From Leisingera sp. ANG59 (lineage in GTDB: Bacteria > Pseudomonadota > Alphaproteobacteria > Rhodobacterales > Rhodobacteraceae), in assembly GCF_013317235.1 (NCBI RefSeq), contig NZ_WLCM01000002.1, positions 98,085 to 147,297 of the forward strand: a DNA stretch of 49,213 bases. Direction: 5' to 3'. This document shows positions 1 to 8,064 of this stretch, piece by piece. Made by a program: the position numbers and the translations under genes. The stretch's first letter is position 1, and every line of letters begins with the position of its first letter. Below the pieces are notes generated by a model, which worked only from the letters and a program-made list of their open reading frames with translations, was not told the origin of the DNA and searched no databases.

Positions 1-1188
1 GATCATGCCGATCTCCATGTTGACCACCATGATGATGCCCAGGTGGATCGGGTCGATGCCCAGCTCGATGGCAATCGGGAACACCAGCGGTGCGACGATG
101 ACCAGGAGGCCCGAAGGTTCCATGAACTGGCCGCCGATCAGCAGGATCACGTTCACCACCACCAGGAACATGATGGGACCGAAGCCTGCCGACAGCATTG
201 CGTTGGCGATATGCTGCGGCACCTGCTCATCCGTCAGCACATGCTTCAGGATCAGTGCGTTGGCGATCACGAACAGCAGGGTCACGGTCAGCTTGCCCGC
301 CTCGAACAGCGTGTGCTTGGTGTCGCTGTGGAAGAACGCCGTGACCAGCGCATAGGGCTTCTTGATCAGCGGCGTCTTGGCTTCGCCGTCGCCGTTCGAC
401 AGCGGCCCCATGTCCTTGTAGACAAAGGAGGCGATCAGGAAGGCATAGACCGCCGCCACCGCCGCCGCCTCGGTCGGGGTGAAGATGCCGCCGTAGATGC
501 CGCCCAGGATGATCACGATAAGGAACAGCCCCCAGCCGGCCTCGCGGCCCGAGGTGATGATCTCGCCCCAGCCCTTCCACTCGCCCTTGGGCAGGTTCTT
601 GACCTTGGCCATCACATAGATGGTGACCATCAGAAAGAGACCCGCCAGCAGGCCCGGGATGACGCCCGCCAGGAACATCCGCCCGACGGAAACCTCGACC
701 GCCGCCGCATAGACCACCATCACGATCGACGGAGGGATCAGGATGCCCAGTGTCCCTGCGTTACAGATCACGCCAGCCGCGAATTCCTTGGTGTAGCCCA
801 CCTGCCGCATGCCCGCGATCACGATGGAGCCGATGGCCACAACGGTGGCAGGCGAGGAGCCGGACAGCGCGGCAAACAGCATGCAGGCAAAGACGCCCGC
901 AATTGCCAGACCGCCCGGCAGATGGCCGACGCAGGCGATGGAGAAGCGGATGATCCGCCGCGCCACACCGCCGGTGGTCATGAAACTGGACGCCAGGATG
1001 AAGAACGGAATCGCCAGCAGGGTGAAATGCCCCTCGAAGGCCTCAAACAGCGTGCCTGCCACGCTCGCCAGCGAGCTGTCGGAATAGATCAGCAGGAAGA
1101 TGGTCGAGCTGAGGCCCAGCGACACCGCAATCGGCACCCCGATCAGCAGCAGGCCGATCACCATCGCAAAGAGGATTACCACTTCCAT
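1..1188 (-). CDS. dctM: TRAP transporter large permease DctM (partial, C-terminus cut by window edge)
   Basis: Large membrane subunit of a tripartite ATP-independent periplasmic transporter; it forms the ion-driven transport channel in the inner membrane. About 396 residues are visible, starting MEVVILFAMVIG and running off the window edge just after the family-typical VNMEIGMI motif, so only the last transmembrane segments are missing. Many hydrophobic helices alternate with short loops, and there is a longer hydrophilic loop near the middle (around KDMGPLSNGDGEAKTP). The start ATG overlaps the dctQ stop codon (TGATG), implying translational coupling. The neighbours dctQ, dctP and dctBD point to C4-dicarboxylates as substrate. 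That specificity is inferred from the neighbours and family, not shown by the sequence. Confidence 0.95.
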   Translation of the reverse strand, partial: MEVVILFAMVIGLLLIGVPIAVSLGLSSTIFLLIYSDSSLASVAGTLFEAFEGHFTLLAIPFFILASSFMTTGGVARRIIRFSIACVGHLPGGLAIAGVFACMLFAALSGSSPATVVAIGSIVIAGMRQVGYTKEFAAGVICNAGTLGILIPPSIVMVVYAAAVEVSVGRMFLAGVIPGLLAGLFLMVTIYVMAKVKNLPKGEWKGWGEIITSGREAGWGLFLIVIILGGIYGGIFTPTEAAAVAAVYAFLIASFVYKDMGPLSNGDGEAKTPLIKKPYALVTAFFHSDTKHTLFEAGKLTVTLLFVIANALILKHVLTDEQVPQHIANAMLSAGFGPIMFLVVVNVILLIGGQFMEPSGLLVIVAPLVFPIAIELGIDPIHLGIIMVVNMEIGMI

Positions 1189-1865
1189 CAGTCATGCTCC
1201 CCGCGCTGCGCCTGCACTTCTGCAATTTCATCTTCGACCTCATGGCTGGCGACCAGCCGGTCCGCCTCGCCGCGGAAAATCTGGAACGCTGCCTGGATGA
1301 AGCGGAACACCAGCAAGAGCATCGACACCGGCAGCACCACATAAGGCACAACCTTCGGCAGCTTCTCGTAGGAATCGCCGTAGTTGATCAGGTCTTCCAG
1401 GAACTTGAACACCGCGACCATCGGCACGTCCTGCACCTCATAGAAACTCTGCGAGCGGGCCTTCATGTCGAACCCGGTCGGGAACCAGCGGCCCGAGGTG
1501 GGCGGCAAGTCGGCAAACACCGCCCAGTAGTCATAAGCGCCCTTCAGCAAGAGCAGCGAAAACACGATGCAGCATCCGGCGGCAAACAGCCCGACAGCGC
1601 GGCGCGCGCCGGGCGCCAGCATGTTGACAATGGCATCGACGCCCAGATGCGCATGGGCCTTGACCGCATAGGACGCGCCCAGAAGCACCAGCCAGGCGAA
1701 CAGGAACACGGTCAGCTCCAGCGCCCACAGAATGTTGGAATTAAACACGAAGCGCGCGATCACATTGGCGAATGTTATCGCCGTCATCAGCCCCAGGAGG
1801 AGCGCGATCAGGGTTTCTTCGAGTGAGTTGATAAGCCCGCTCGGGCCGGTTCTGGACCCCGCCAT
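1188..1865 (-). CDS. dctQ: TRAP transporter small permease DctQ
   Basis: Small membrane subunit of the same TRAP transporter, 225 residues. Four hydrophobic segments are visible (roughly residues 15-40, 50-70, 85-110 and 165-190). A hydrophilic insertion between the third and fourth (around LPPTSGRWFPTGFDMKARS) makes it longer than many DctQ proteins of about 160-180 residues. A good ribosome site (GGGAGG) precedes the ATG. It lies 100 bp downstream of dctP across a stable hairpin and overlaps dctM by one base. The function in complex with DctM follows from family and operon order. Confidence 0.93.
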   Translation of the reverse strand: MAGSRTGPSGLINSLEETLIALLLGLMTAITFANVIARFVFNSNILWALELTVFLFAWLVLLGASYAVKAHAHLGVDAIVNMLAPGARRAVGLFAAGCCIVFSLLLLKGAYDYWAVFADLPPTSGRWFPTGFDMKARSQSFYEVQDVPMVAVFKFLEDLINYGDSYEKLPKVVPYVVLPVSMLLLVFRFIQAAFQIFRGEADRLVASHEVEDEIAEVQAQRGEHD

Positions 1866-1928
1866 GGCTGCCTCCCAAGTTTTGCGGAAAGGGGTGCAGG
1901 CGGCGGATCCCCGCGCCGCCCGCGGTCA

Positions 1929-1951
1929 GGAGGCCCCTCAAGCGGGCCTCC
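1929..1951 (-). terminator. Intercistronic hairpin between dctP and dctQ
   Basis: GGAGGCCC and GGGCCTCC form a perfect 8-bp stem with a 7-base loop in the dctP-dctQ gap. No T-run follows. Such hairpins commonly protect the upstream message or attenuate readthrough, which would suit a higher need for the binding protein DctP than for the permeases. The role is inferred. Confidence 0.55.
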
Positions 1952-1965
1952 CGGGCAGTCCTGTC

Positions 1966-2967
1966 TTACAGGCCCGCGTTGATGGCTTGCGCCGCGTCGA
2001 TCTTCTCCTGGCCGACGTCGCCTGCGAATTTCTCCCAGACCGGCTTCATCGCCTCGACCCAGGCCGCGCGCTGCTCGGGGGTCAGCTCGCGCACCACGCC
2101 GCCGGCATCGATGATCGCCTGCTTGGCCTCGCCGTTCACCTTGGTCGACTCGGCGTTGCGCACCGCGGTCACCTCGTTCAGGATGGTCAGGAACTGGTCG
2201 CGCACCTCGGGCTCCAGGCTGTCCAGCCAGTCGACGGAGGTCACCACCAGGTAATCCAGCGCGCCGTGATTGGTCTCGGTGATGCCGTCCTGCACCTCAA
2301 AGAACTTCTTGCCGTAGATGTTGGACCAGGTGTTCTCCTGGCCGTCCACAACTCCCTGCTGAAGCGCGCCGTAGACTTCCGAGAACGCCATCTTCTGGGG
2401 CGAGCCGCCGATCGCTTCCATCTGCGCCACCAGCACGTCCGAGGATTGCACGCGGAACTTCAGCCCGTTGGCGTCAGACGGCTCCACCAGCGGCTTGTTC
2501 GCGGACATCTGCTTCATGCCGTTGTGCCAGTAGGCCAGGCCCTGCAACCCGCGGCGCTGCATCGAGTTCAGCATCTCCTGGCCGGTCTCGGAGGCCTGGA
2601 AGGCATCCACGGCTTCGATGCTCTTGAACATGAACGGCAGGTCGAACAGGCGGAACTGCTTGGTGAACTTCTCGAACTTCGACAGGCTCGGCGCTGCCAG
2701 CTGCACGTCGCCCTGCAGCATCGCTTCCAGCACCTTGTTGTCATTGTACAGGGTGGAGTTCGGATAGACCTCCATGCACATGGTGCCATTCATCTCTTCG
2801 TTCACACGCTTTTCCAGCAGCGCCGCAGCAATCCCCTTGGGGTGCTTGTCGGTGTTGGTGACGTGGCTGAACTTCACCACGATCTCGCCATCGTCACAAG
2901 CCGCGCTTGCGGCGCCTGCGGAAACGGCCAGAGCCAGTGCGGTGGCGGCGGTTGTCAGGAATTTCAT
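1966..2967 (-). CDS. dctP: TRAP transporter periplasmic C4-dicarboxylate-binding protein DctP
   Basis: Extracytoplasmic solute receptor of the TRAP system, 333 residues. A Sec signal peptide is visible (MKFLTTAATALALAVSAGAASA, cleavage near ASA-A). The mature domain carries DctP-family features: IVVKFSHVTNTDKHPKG, the ligand-contact region GLKFRVQSSDVLVAQMEAIG and the segment FSEVYGALQQGVVDGQENTW. The ribosome site GGGAGGAAAAG is strong. It is the first gene of dctPQM and is preceded by about 700 bp that hold two palindromes and a REP-like element. Dicarboxylate specificity is inferred from similarity to DctP and from the adjacent dctBD. Confidence 0.95.
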   Translation of the reverse strand: MKFLTTAATALALAVSAGAASAACDDGEIVVKFSHVTNTDKHPKGIAAALLEKRVNEEMNGTMCMEVYPNSTLYNDNKVLEAMLQGDVQLAAPSLSKFEKFTKQFRLFDLPFMFKSIEAVDAFQASETGQEMLNSMQRRGLQGLAYWHNGMKQMSANKPLVEPSDANGLKFRVQSSDVLVAQMEAIGGSPQKMAFSEVYGALQQGVVDGQENTWSNIYGKKFFEVQDGITETNHGALDYLVVTSVDWLDSLEPEVRDQFLTILNEVTAVRNAESTKVNGEAKQAIIDAGGVVRELTPEQRAAWVEAMKPVWEKFAGDVGQEKIDAAQAINAGL

Positions 2968-3163
2968 GGTCTTTTCCTCCCAGAAAAATCGTCTGTAAAT
3001 CCGATGGTGCGCTCAGCGCAGGGCTGAGGCCTGGCAAGAGCATCCCAAGTTGCGGAAAACCGCTCAAGAATTGATTCGAGAATCACGGCGGCACGGGATT
3101 TTCCGCAATTTTGCATAGGCTTACGGACCTGCAAAAATGCGCCCGCGATGTGCCTGCAGCAAG

Positions 3164-3183
3164 CTGTGCGAAAACCCGCACAG
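3164..3183 (-). promoter_or_regulatory. Upstream palindrome 1 of dctP (candidate DctD-type operator)
   Basis: CTGTGCG-AAAACC-CGCACAG has perfect 7-bp arms and lies about 200 bp upstream of the dctP start. Its core TGTGCG/CGCACA is shared with the palindrome at 3196-3217. The two centres are 33 bp apart, three helical turns, as expected for tandem activator sites. Assignment to the neighbouring DctD-like regulator is inferred. Confidence 0.65.
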
Positions 3184-3195
3184 GGCATTCCGGGC

Positions 3196-3217
3196 TTTGT
3201 GCGGAAATCCGCACAAA
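3196..3217 (-). promoter_or_regulatory. Upstream palindrome 2 of dctP (candidate DctD-type operator)
   Basis: TTTGTGCGGA-AA-TCCGCACAAA is a perfect palindrome with 10-bp arms, the stronger of two related sites upstream of dctP. A weaker related sequence, GCGG-AAAA-CCGC, lies at 3052-3063, closer to the gene. Tandem upstream sites are known for rhizobial DctD. Confidence 0.68.
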
Positions 3218-3266
3218 TGTTAGCGCCTGACAGATTTACGGGAATCGTTTCGGGAGGCCCTCTCCC

Positions 3267-3340
3267 GTAGGGTGGGCAATCTGCCCACCAACCAACGCCA
3301 AACTGTAACCGCGAACGGTGGGCGGAATCGCCCACCCTAC
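3267..3340. repeat. REP-like inverted repeat
   Basis: The outer arms GTAGGGTGGGC (3267-3277) and GCCCACCCTAC (3330-3340) are perfect inverted repeats. Each contains a smaller nested hairpin (GGTGGGC...GCCCACC). The GTAGGGTGGGC motif is typical of REP/BIME-type elements in proteobacterial intergenic regions. The rest of 2968-3662 shows no convincing gene. Confidence 0.6.
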
Positions 3341-3662
3341 AGAGACAAGCCCGGGGTGTTGCGCCCCCGCCGTACGCACCGCTTGCCGCTCCTTAACCCG
3401 GGCCTGCGATACTCATTCCCGTCGCGACACCGGTGCGGACTGACACCCCGCACCAACAGGAGATCACAGGGCCCCCGAGACCACCTCCTCATTGGGTGCA
3501 GGGGCGTCCCGCACCGAAGGCTTCAGCGGACATGGGGGCTTGCGACCCCCGTCCTCCCTCCGCCCACGGCCCACCCCAGGGCTTCCCGGCGGCGCCGCCT
3601 CCTTGACTATCCCGGCCTCAGCGCCGGACAGAACGAACCGCAAGGCCCCTGCCCCAGCGCCC

Positions 3663-4892
3663 TCAGCGGCGGTAATCCTCGGGCCGGATGCCATAGCGGG
3701 CCAGCTTATCGTAAAATGTCTTGCGCGGCAGCTTCAGGGCTTCCGCGGCCGCAGCCGCGCGCCCGTTGGCACGGCCCAGCGCCGCGATCAGCAGCGACCG
3801 CTCCACCTGCGCCATCTGCTCCGCCAGCCCCAGGCCGGCCGCAGCCGAGGCCTCTTCCGGCATCCCCAGCACAAACCGCATCGCCGCCGACATCAGTGAC
3901 CGCGCATTGCCCGGCCAGTCCTGCGCCATCAGCGCCGCCAGATGCTCTTGTGAAATCTCCGGCGCCTCGATCCCCGCCTGCTCTGCCGCCTGCGCCACGT
4001 AATGGCGGAACAGCACCGGGATGTCGCCGGGCCGCTCCGCCAGCGAGGGGATCCGCACCCGCATCACATCCAGCCGGTAAAACAGATCGGCGCTGAACCG
4101 GCCCGACTGCGCCAGCTCCGCCAGATCAGCACTGGAGCCCGCAATGATCCGCACCCCGCCGCCCTGCTCCAGCTGCGCCAGCAGCGCGTATTGCGCCGCT
4201 TCCGTCAGCGCCTGCACCTCATCCAGAAACAGCGAGCCGCCCGCCGCCTCCTGGCACAGCTCCGCCACCGTCTCTGCCGCCAGCCCGGCGGCCGGGCGTT
4301 TCACAAACGGGCCTTGCGCGGCCGGCGACATCAGGTGGATAACCTCCGCCACTTTGGAAATACCGCTGCCGGGCGCGCCGGTGACCAGCACCTCTGCCCC
4401 GGTCGGCGCCACCGCCCGCACCCGCTGGCGCATTTCCTTGGCCTGCGGCGAGGTCCCGAACAAGAGCCGCGCCGCCGGGTCTCCGGTCTCCAGCTGGTGC
4501 TTCAGCCGCCGGTTCTCCAGCACCAGCGCCCGGGTTTTCAAGGCGCGCTCCAGCACCGGCAGGAAATCGGCCGGCGCGCAGGGTTTTTCCAGGAAATCAA
4601 AGGCGCCCTGCGACATCGCCTTCACCGCCATCGGAATGTCGCCCTCGCCGGTCAGCAGCACCACCGGCAGCTCCTCGTCGGCGCCGCGGGCATAGTCCAG
4701 CAGATGAAACCCGTCCCGCCCCGGCATCCGGATATCAGAGACGATAATGCCCTCGAAGGCCGGGGTGATGTGATCCTTCGCCGCCACAAACGACCCGCAG
4801 GCCACCACATCGAGGTCGTTCAGCTCCAGCGTCTGCGCCAGCGCCTCGCGCACTGCCGCGTCGTCATCCACCAAGAGCACCTTGCGGGTCAT
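3663..4892 (-). CDS. dctD: DctD-like response regulator with degenerate AAA+ domain lacking the GAFTGA loop
   Basis: Response regulator partner of DctB, 409 residues. The receiver domain (1-120) has the acidic pocket DDD at 9-11, phospho-acceptor Asp53 and Lys103. The central NtrC-type AAA+ domain (about 140-350) is altered. The Walker A position reads GAPGSGIS (172-179), with Ile where the conserved Lys should be. The stretch between PFVKRPAAG and the Walker B motif SLFLDE (220-225) is too short and lacks the ELFGHE...GAFTGA region that contacts sigma54. The C-terminal Fis-type helix-turn-helix (LKLPRKTFYDKLARYGI) is intact. It overlaps dctB by 4 bases. It probably binds DNA and acts without sigma54 remodelling, by analogy with Rhodobacter capsulatus NtrC/HupR, which also lack GAFTGA. 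Confidence 0.9.
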   Translation of the reverse strand: MTRKVLLVDDDAAVREALAQTLELNDLDVVACGSFVAAKDHITPAFEGIIVSDIRMPGRDGFHLLDYARGADEELPVVLLTGEGDIPMAVKAMSQGAFDFLEKPCAPADFLPVLERALKTRALVLENRRLKHQLETGDPAARLLFGTSPQAKEMRQRVRAVAPTGAEVLVTGAPGSGISKVAEVIHLMSPAAQGPFVKRPAAGLAAETVAELCQEAAGGSLFLDEVQALTEAAQYALLAQLEQGGGVRIIAGSSADLAELAQSGRFSADLFYRLDVMRVRIPSLAERPGDIPVLFRHYVAQAAEQAGIEAPEISQEHLAALMAQDWPGNARSLMSAAMRFVLGMPEEASAAAGLGLAEQMAQVERSLLIAALGRANGRAAAAAEALKLPRKTFYDKLARYGIRPEDYRR

Positions 4893-6634
4893 GCGGCATC
4901 CCCCTTCTCGTCATCCTCGCGCCACGGCTCCAGCTCCACCGTGAACACCGCGCCGCCGCCGGTGTTGGCGCCGCGGATATTGCCGCCAAAGCTCTGCACC
5001 AGCCCGTAGGAGATCGACAGCCCCAGCCCCATGCCCTCGGAACTGCCCACCGCCTTGGTCGAATAGAACGGATCGAACATCTTCTCCGGCTCCTTGATGC
5101 CAGGGCCGCTGTCCTGCACCCGCACCAGCAGCCGCGGGCCGGTATCGATGGAGATCGAGATCACCTTCTCCACCTGCCCCTGCATGGCGTCGGCGGCGTT
5201 GTTGATCAGGTTCACGAACACCTGCGTCAGCCGCACCTCGCCGCCCCAGGCATGGACCGGTCCGCCGCAGGCCGCCGCATTCCAGCGCAGGTCGATGCGG
5301 TCCGCTTTCAGCCGCGGCATCGTCAGCTCCACCGCGGCGTCGATCACCTGCACCAGATCGACCTGCCCCATCGGCTCGCTCTCATTGCGGGCAAAGGCGC
5401 GCAGGTTCTTGATGATCCGCGCCATCCGCGCCGCCATATCGGCGATCCGGCCCAGGTTCTCGCCGGTGCGCTCCGCCTTGCCGCGCTGCAGGAAGGCGGC
5501 GCCGTTCTCGGCATATTGCTGGATCGCCATCAAGGGCTGGTTCAGCTCATGGCTGATGCCCGCCGACATCTGGCCGAGCGCCGACAGCTTGCCCGCCTGC
5601 ACCAGTTCCTGCTGCGCCCGCTTCAGGGCGGCCTTAGCCTCCTCCCGCTCGCGCACCTCGCGGCGCAGCCGGGTGTTGGCCGCCGACAGGTCGCGGGTGC
5701 GCTGCTCGACCCGGCTTTCCAGCACCGCGTTGGCCTCCGCCAGGGTGCGCCGCCGCTCCATCACGATGAAAAGCATGGCGCCGAAGGCCAGGCACACCGC
5801 CGCCAGCGCCGCCGCCTGCAACAGCGCGATCCGCCGGGCCGGCGCCACGTCCACCAGGATTTCCCCGGTCATGCCGATGACCGGCAGTCCGACCGTCAGA
5901 TGCAGCGCCCGGGCGGGCAGATAGGGGCTGCCCTGCAGGGACCAGATCTCGTGCCCTGCATAATACTCCCGGCCGGTCACGCGCGGGCTCTGCCCGTCAG
6001 CGCCGCGCCGCCAGAACAGCAGCTCCGACCGGTTGGCGATGAACACCTCGCCGCCCTCGTCGGTAAAGAACACCGCCGGCAAGGAGCCGCGCCAGGTCTG
6101 CTCCACATCCTCCACGTCGGCGACCACCACCAGGGCGCCCCGCACCCCGCCATCCGGGCCAAAGGCCGGGGCGGCATAGAAATACGCGCGCCCTTCCTCG
6201 GGCTGCAGCACCCCGTGGCCGGTGCCCAATGCGCCCTGCGTTGCCCGGACGAAATAGTCCTCCTGCGCCACGCTGGCGCCGGTCACCCCTTCGGCGGCCG
6301 CCAGCACCCGGCCGTCCGCCGCGGCAAAGAACACATCCAGCGCCGCGGTCTTGTCAGCGACCGCGCGCAGCAGCGCTGCCGCGCTGTCCCGTGCTGCGGG
6401 TGTGGAAAGATCCGCCAGAACCGGGTGCTCTGCAGTCAGCACAGCCAGCTCCTGATAGACCTGCAGCTGGGTGCTAACGCGGTCCGACGCCAGCGCCAGA
6501 TCCGCCGCGCTGCGCTCTGCCAGGCTGTCCAGCGCCTGGCGGTAGCCATAAGACCAGACCGCAAGCGCCAATGCCGCCACGGCCAAAAGGAACCCGGCAG
6601 GCAGGCTCCAGCGAAGGAAGTGCTGTGTTTTCAT
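4889..6634 (-). CDS. dctB: C4-dicarboxylate sensor histidine kinase DctB
   Basis: Membrane sensor kinase, 581 residues. A first transmembrane segment (about 10-30) is followed by a periplasmic Cache-type sensor region to about residue 270 and a second transmembrane segment (about 272-295). Then come a coiled-coil linker (RTLAEANAVLESRVEQRTRDL), the dimerisation/phospho-acceptor motif SHELNQPL, the N box NLINNAADAM, the G1 box DSGPGI and the G2 box GMGLGLSIS. All catalytic motifs look intact, unlike the partner regulator. It is translationally coupled to dctD (ATGA overlap) and divergent from the P450 gene across 59 bp. Sensing of dicarboxylates is inferred from family and the adjacent TRAP genes. 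Confidence 0.93.
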   Translation of the reverse strand: MKTQHFLRWSLPAGFLLAVAALALAVWSYGYRQALDSLAERSAADLALASDRVSTQLQVYQELAVLTAEHPVLADLSTPAARDSAAALLRAVADKTAALDVFFAAADGRVLAAAEGVTGASVAQEDYFVRATQGALGTGHGVLQPEEGRAYFYAAPAFGPDGGVRGALVVVADVEDVEQTWRGSLPAVFFTDEGGEVFIANRSELLFWRRGADGQSPRVTGREYYAGHEIWSLQGSPYLPARALHLTVGLPVIGMTGEILVDVAPARRIALLQAAALAAVCLAFGAMLFIVMERRRTLAEANAVLESRVEQRTRDLSAANTRLRREVREREEAKAALKRAQQELVQAGKLSALGQMSAGISHELNQPLMAIQQYAENGAAFLQRGKAERTGENLGRIADMAARMARIIKNLRAFARNESEPMGQVDLVQVIDAAVELTMPRLKADRIDLRWNAAACGGPVHAWGGEVRLTQVFVNLINNAADAMQGQVEKVISISIDTGPRLLVRVQDSGPGIKEPEKMFDPFYSTKAVGSSEGMGLGLSISYGLVQSFGGNIRGANTGGGAVFTVELEPWREDDEKGDAA

Positions 6635-6658
6635 TGCGGCACGTTATCAAAGCGCCCC

Positions 6659-6677
6659 TTGCATTGACCAGATGCAA
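6659..6677. promoter_or_regulatory. Palindrome in the dctB/P450 divergent promoter
   Basis: TTGCAT-TGACCAG-ATGCAA has perfect 6-bp arms and sits in the 59-bp gap between two divergent starts. It may be an operator for one or both genes. The regulator is unknown. Confidence 0.4.
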
Positions 6678-6693
6678 CGGCAACAACCGGTAT

Positions 6694-7878
6694 ATGAAGA
6701 CTTTATCCCAATCCCCCACCGATCCCGCCTTTGTGCAGGACCCCTATCCCTTCTATGCCGCCGCGCAGGCCGAAGGGCAGCTCCACCATTGGCAGGACTA
6801 CGGCATGGTTGCCGCCTTCGGCCATGCCGCCGTGCATATGCTGCTGCGCGACCGCCGCTTCGGCCGCGAGGTGCCGGACGAGCTGCGCACGGACGGCCCC
6901 GCCCATCTCGCCCCCTTCCTGGCGGTGGAGGCGCATTCGATGCTCGATGCCGAGCCGCCCCGCCACACCCGCCTGCGCCGCCTGGTGCTGCGCGCCTTCA
7001 CCTCGCGCGAGATTGCGGCGCTGGAGCCCGGCATCAAGGATCTGTGCCACCAGCTGATCGACGCCTTCCCGGACCAGCCCTTCGATCTGCTGGATGCCTA
7101 TTGCACCCAGGTGCCGGTGATCACCATCTGCCGCCTGCTGGGGGTGCCGGAAGAGATGGGCGCCAATCTCGTGGACTGGTCGCACAAGATCGTGGCGATG
7201 TACCAGGCCGCGCGCACCGAGGCGACCGAGCACGCCGCCGCAAACGCCTCGCAGGAATTCACCGATTTCCTGCGCGGCTACATCGAACAGCGCCGCAGCG
7301 ATCCCCGCGACGACCTGATCACCCGGCTGATCGCGGCGGAGGAGGAAGGCGACAAGCTCTCCACCGATGAGCTGATCGGCACCTGCATCCTGCTGTTGAA
7401 CGCCGGCCACGAGGCCACCGTGCATTCGCTGGGCAACGGCGTGAAGACGATGCTGCAGCAGGGCTGGCAGCCGGGCTGGCTGGCACCGGAGGGGATCGAG
7501 GGGCTGGTGGAGGAAATCCTGCGCTTCGACCCGCCTTTGCACATGTTCACCCGCTACGCCTATGAGGAGGCTGAGGTCTTCGGCCATACTTTCCAGCGCG
7601 GCGATCAGGTGGCCTTGCTGCTGGGCGCCGCCAACCGCGATCCCAAGGCGCTGGACGATCCGCACCATTTCGACCCGGCCCGGCCGCCGAAGGTGAACAA
7701 GAGCTTCGGCGGCGGCCTGCATTTCTGCGTCGGCGCGCCGCTGGCGCGGCTGGAGATGCAGATCGCGCTGCCGGTCCTGTTCGAGCGCTGCCCGGACCTG
7801 AAGCTGGCGGCAGAGCCGGAATACAGCAACAGCTACCACTTCCACGGCCTGACGCGGCTGCTGGTAACCCGCACCTGA
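6694..7878 (+). CDS. Cytochrome P450
   Basis: Soluble bacterial haem monooxygenase, 394 residues, the usual length for the class. Visible motifs are the I-helix oxygen-activation motif LLNAGHEAT, the K-helix ExxR as EILR, and the haem-ligand loop FGGGLHFCVG with the axial cysteine. The start MKTLSQSPTDPAF was chosen because P450 homology (DPAFVQDPYPFY) begins right after it; the frame stays open upstream into the dctB promoter. No ferredoxin or reductase gene is adjacent, so electron partners must be encoded elsewhere. The substrate cannot be deduced. Confidence 0.93.
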   Translation: MKTLSQSPTDPAFVQDPYPFYAAAQAEGQLHHWQDYGMVAAFGHAAVHMLLRDRRFGREVPDELRTDGPAHLAPFLAVEAHSMLDAEPPRHTRLRRLVLRAFTSREIAALEPGIKDLCHQLIDAFPDQPFDLLDAYCTQVPVITICRLLGVPEEMGANLVDWSHKIVAMYQAARTEATEHAAANASQEFTDFLRGYIEQRRSDPRDDLITRLIAAEEEGDKLSTDELIGTCILLLNAGHEATVHSLGNGVKTMLQQGWQPGWLAPEGIEGLVEEILRFDPPLHMFTRYAYEEAEVFGHTFQRGDQVALLLGAANRDPKALDDPHHFDPARPPKVNKSFGGGLHFCVGAPLARLEMQIALPVLFERCPDLKLAAEPEYSNSYHFHGLTRLLVTRT

Positions 7879-7960
7879 GGACTGGGGCGCTCCCGCCAGC
7901 GCTGCAGGGATCACAGATCCCCTGGCGCAGTTGGGCCGGGCGCCGCTGCCGCGGCGCAGC

Positions 7961-8030
7961 GCCCCCTTTTCACCTTTGGCAAAATACTCCGGGGGTGAGG
8001 CGCCCCGGCGCCGAGGGGGCAGCGCCCCCT
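7961..8030. repeat. Dispersed intergenic repeat, family A copy 1
   Basis: TTTTCACCTTTGGCAAAATACTCCGGGGG is followed by a GC-rich stretch ending GGGGGCAGCGCCCCC. It shares AAATAnTCC(C)GGGGG and the GGGGCAGCGCCCC hairpin with copies at 18811, 25291 and 38169 and partly with 36577. It lies in the convergent gap between the P450 gene and the LysR gene, which holds no gene. Confidence 0.6.
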
Positions 8031-8064
8031 TCCCTCTCCCGCCCCGCCTGCCCGGGCCTCGTTC

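Noticed and set aside
3017-3032. Possible sigma54 promoter (-24/-12) upstream of dctP
   Set aside because: The GG-N10-GC spacing is met, but the flanking consensus is poor, and the adjacent activator lacks the sigma54-contact loop. Another weak match at 3124-3140 lies too close to the palindromes.
3534-3550. GGGGG...CCCCC hairpin as dctD terminator
   Set aside because: Short stem of only G-C pairs, no T-run; common by chance in this base composition.
3341-3662. Gene in the region downstream of dctD
   Set aside because: Frames are open on both strands but rich in Pro, Arg and Gly, without a ribosome site or recognisable domain.
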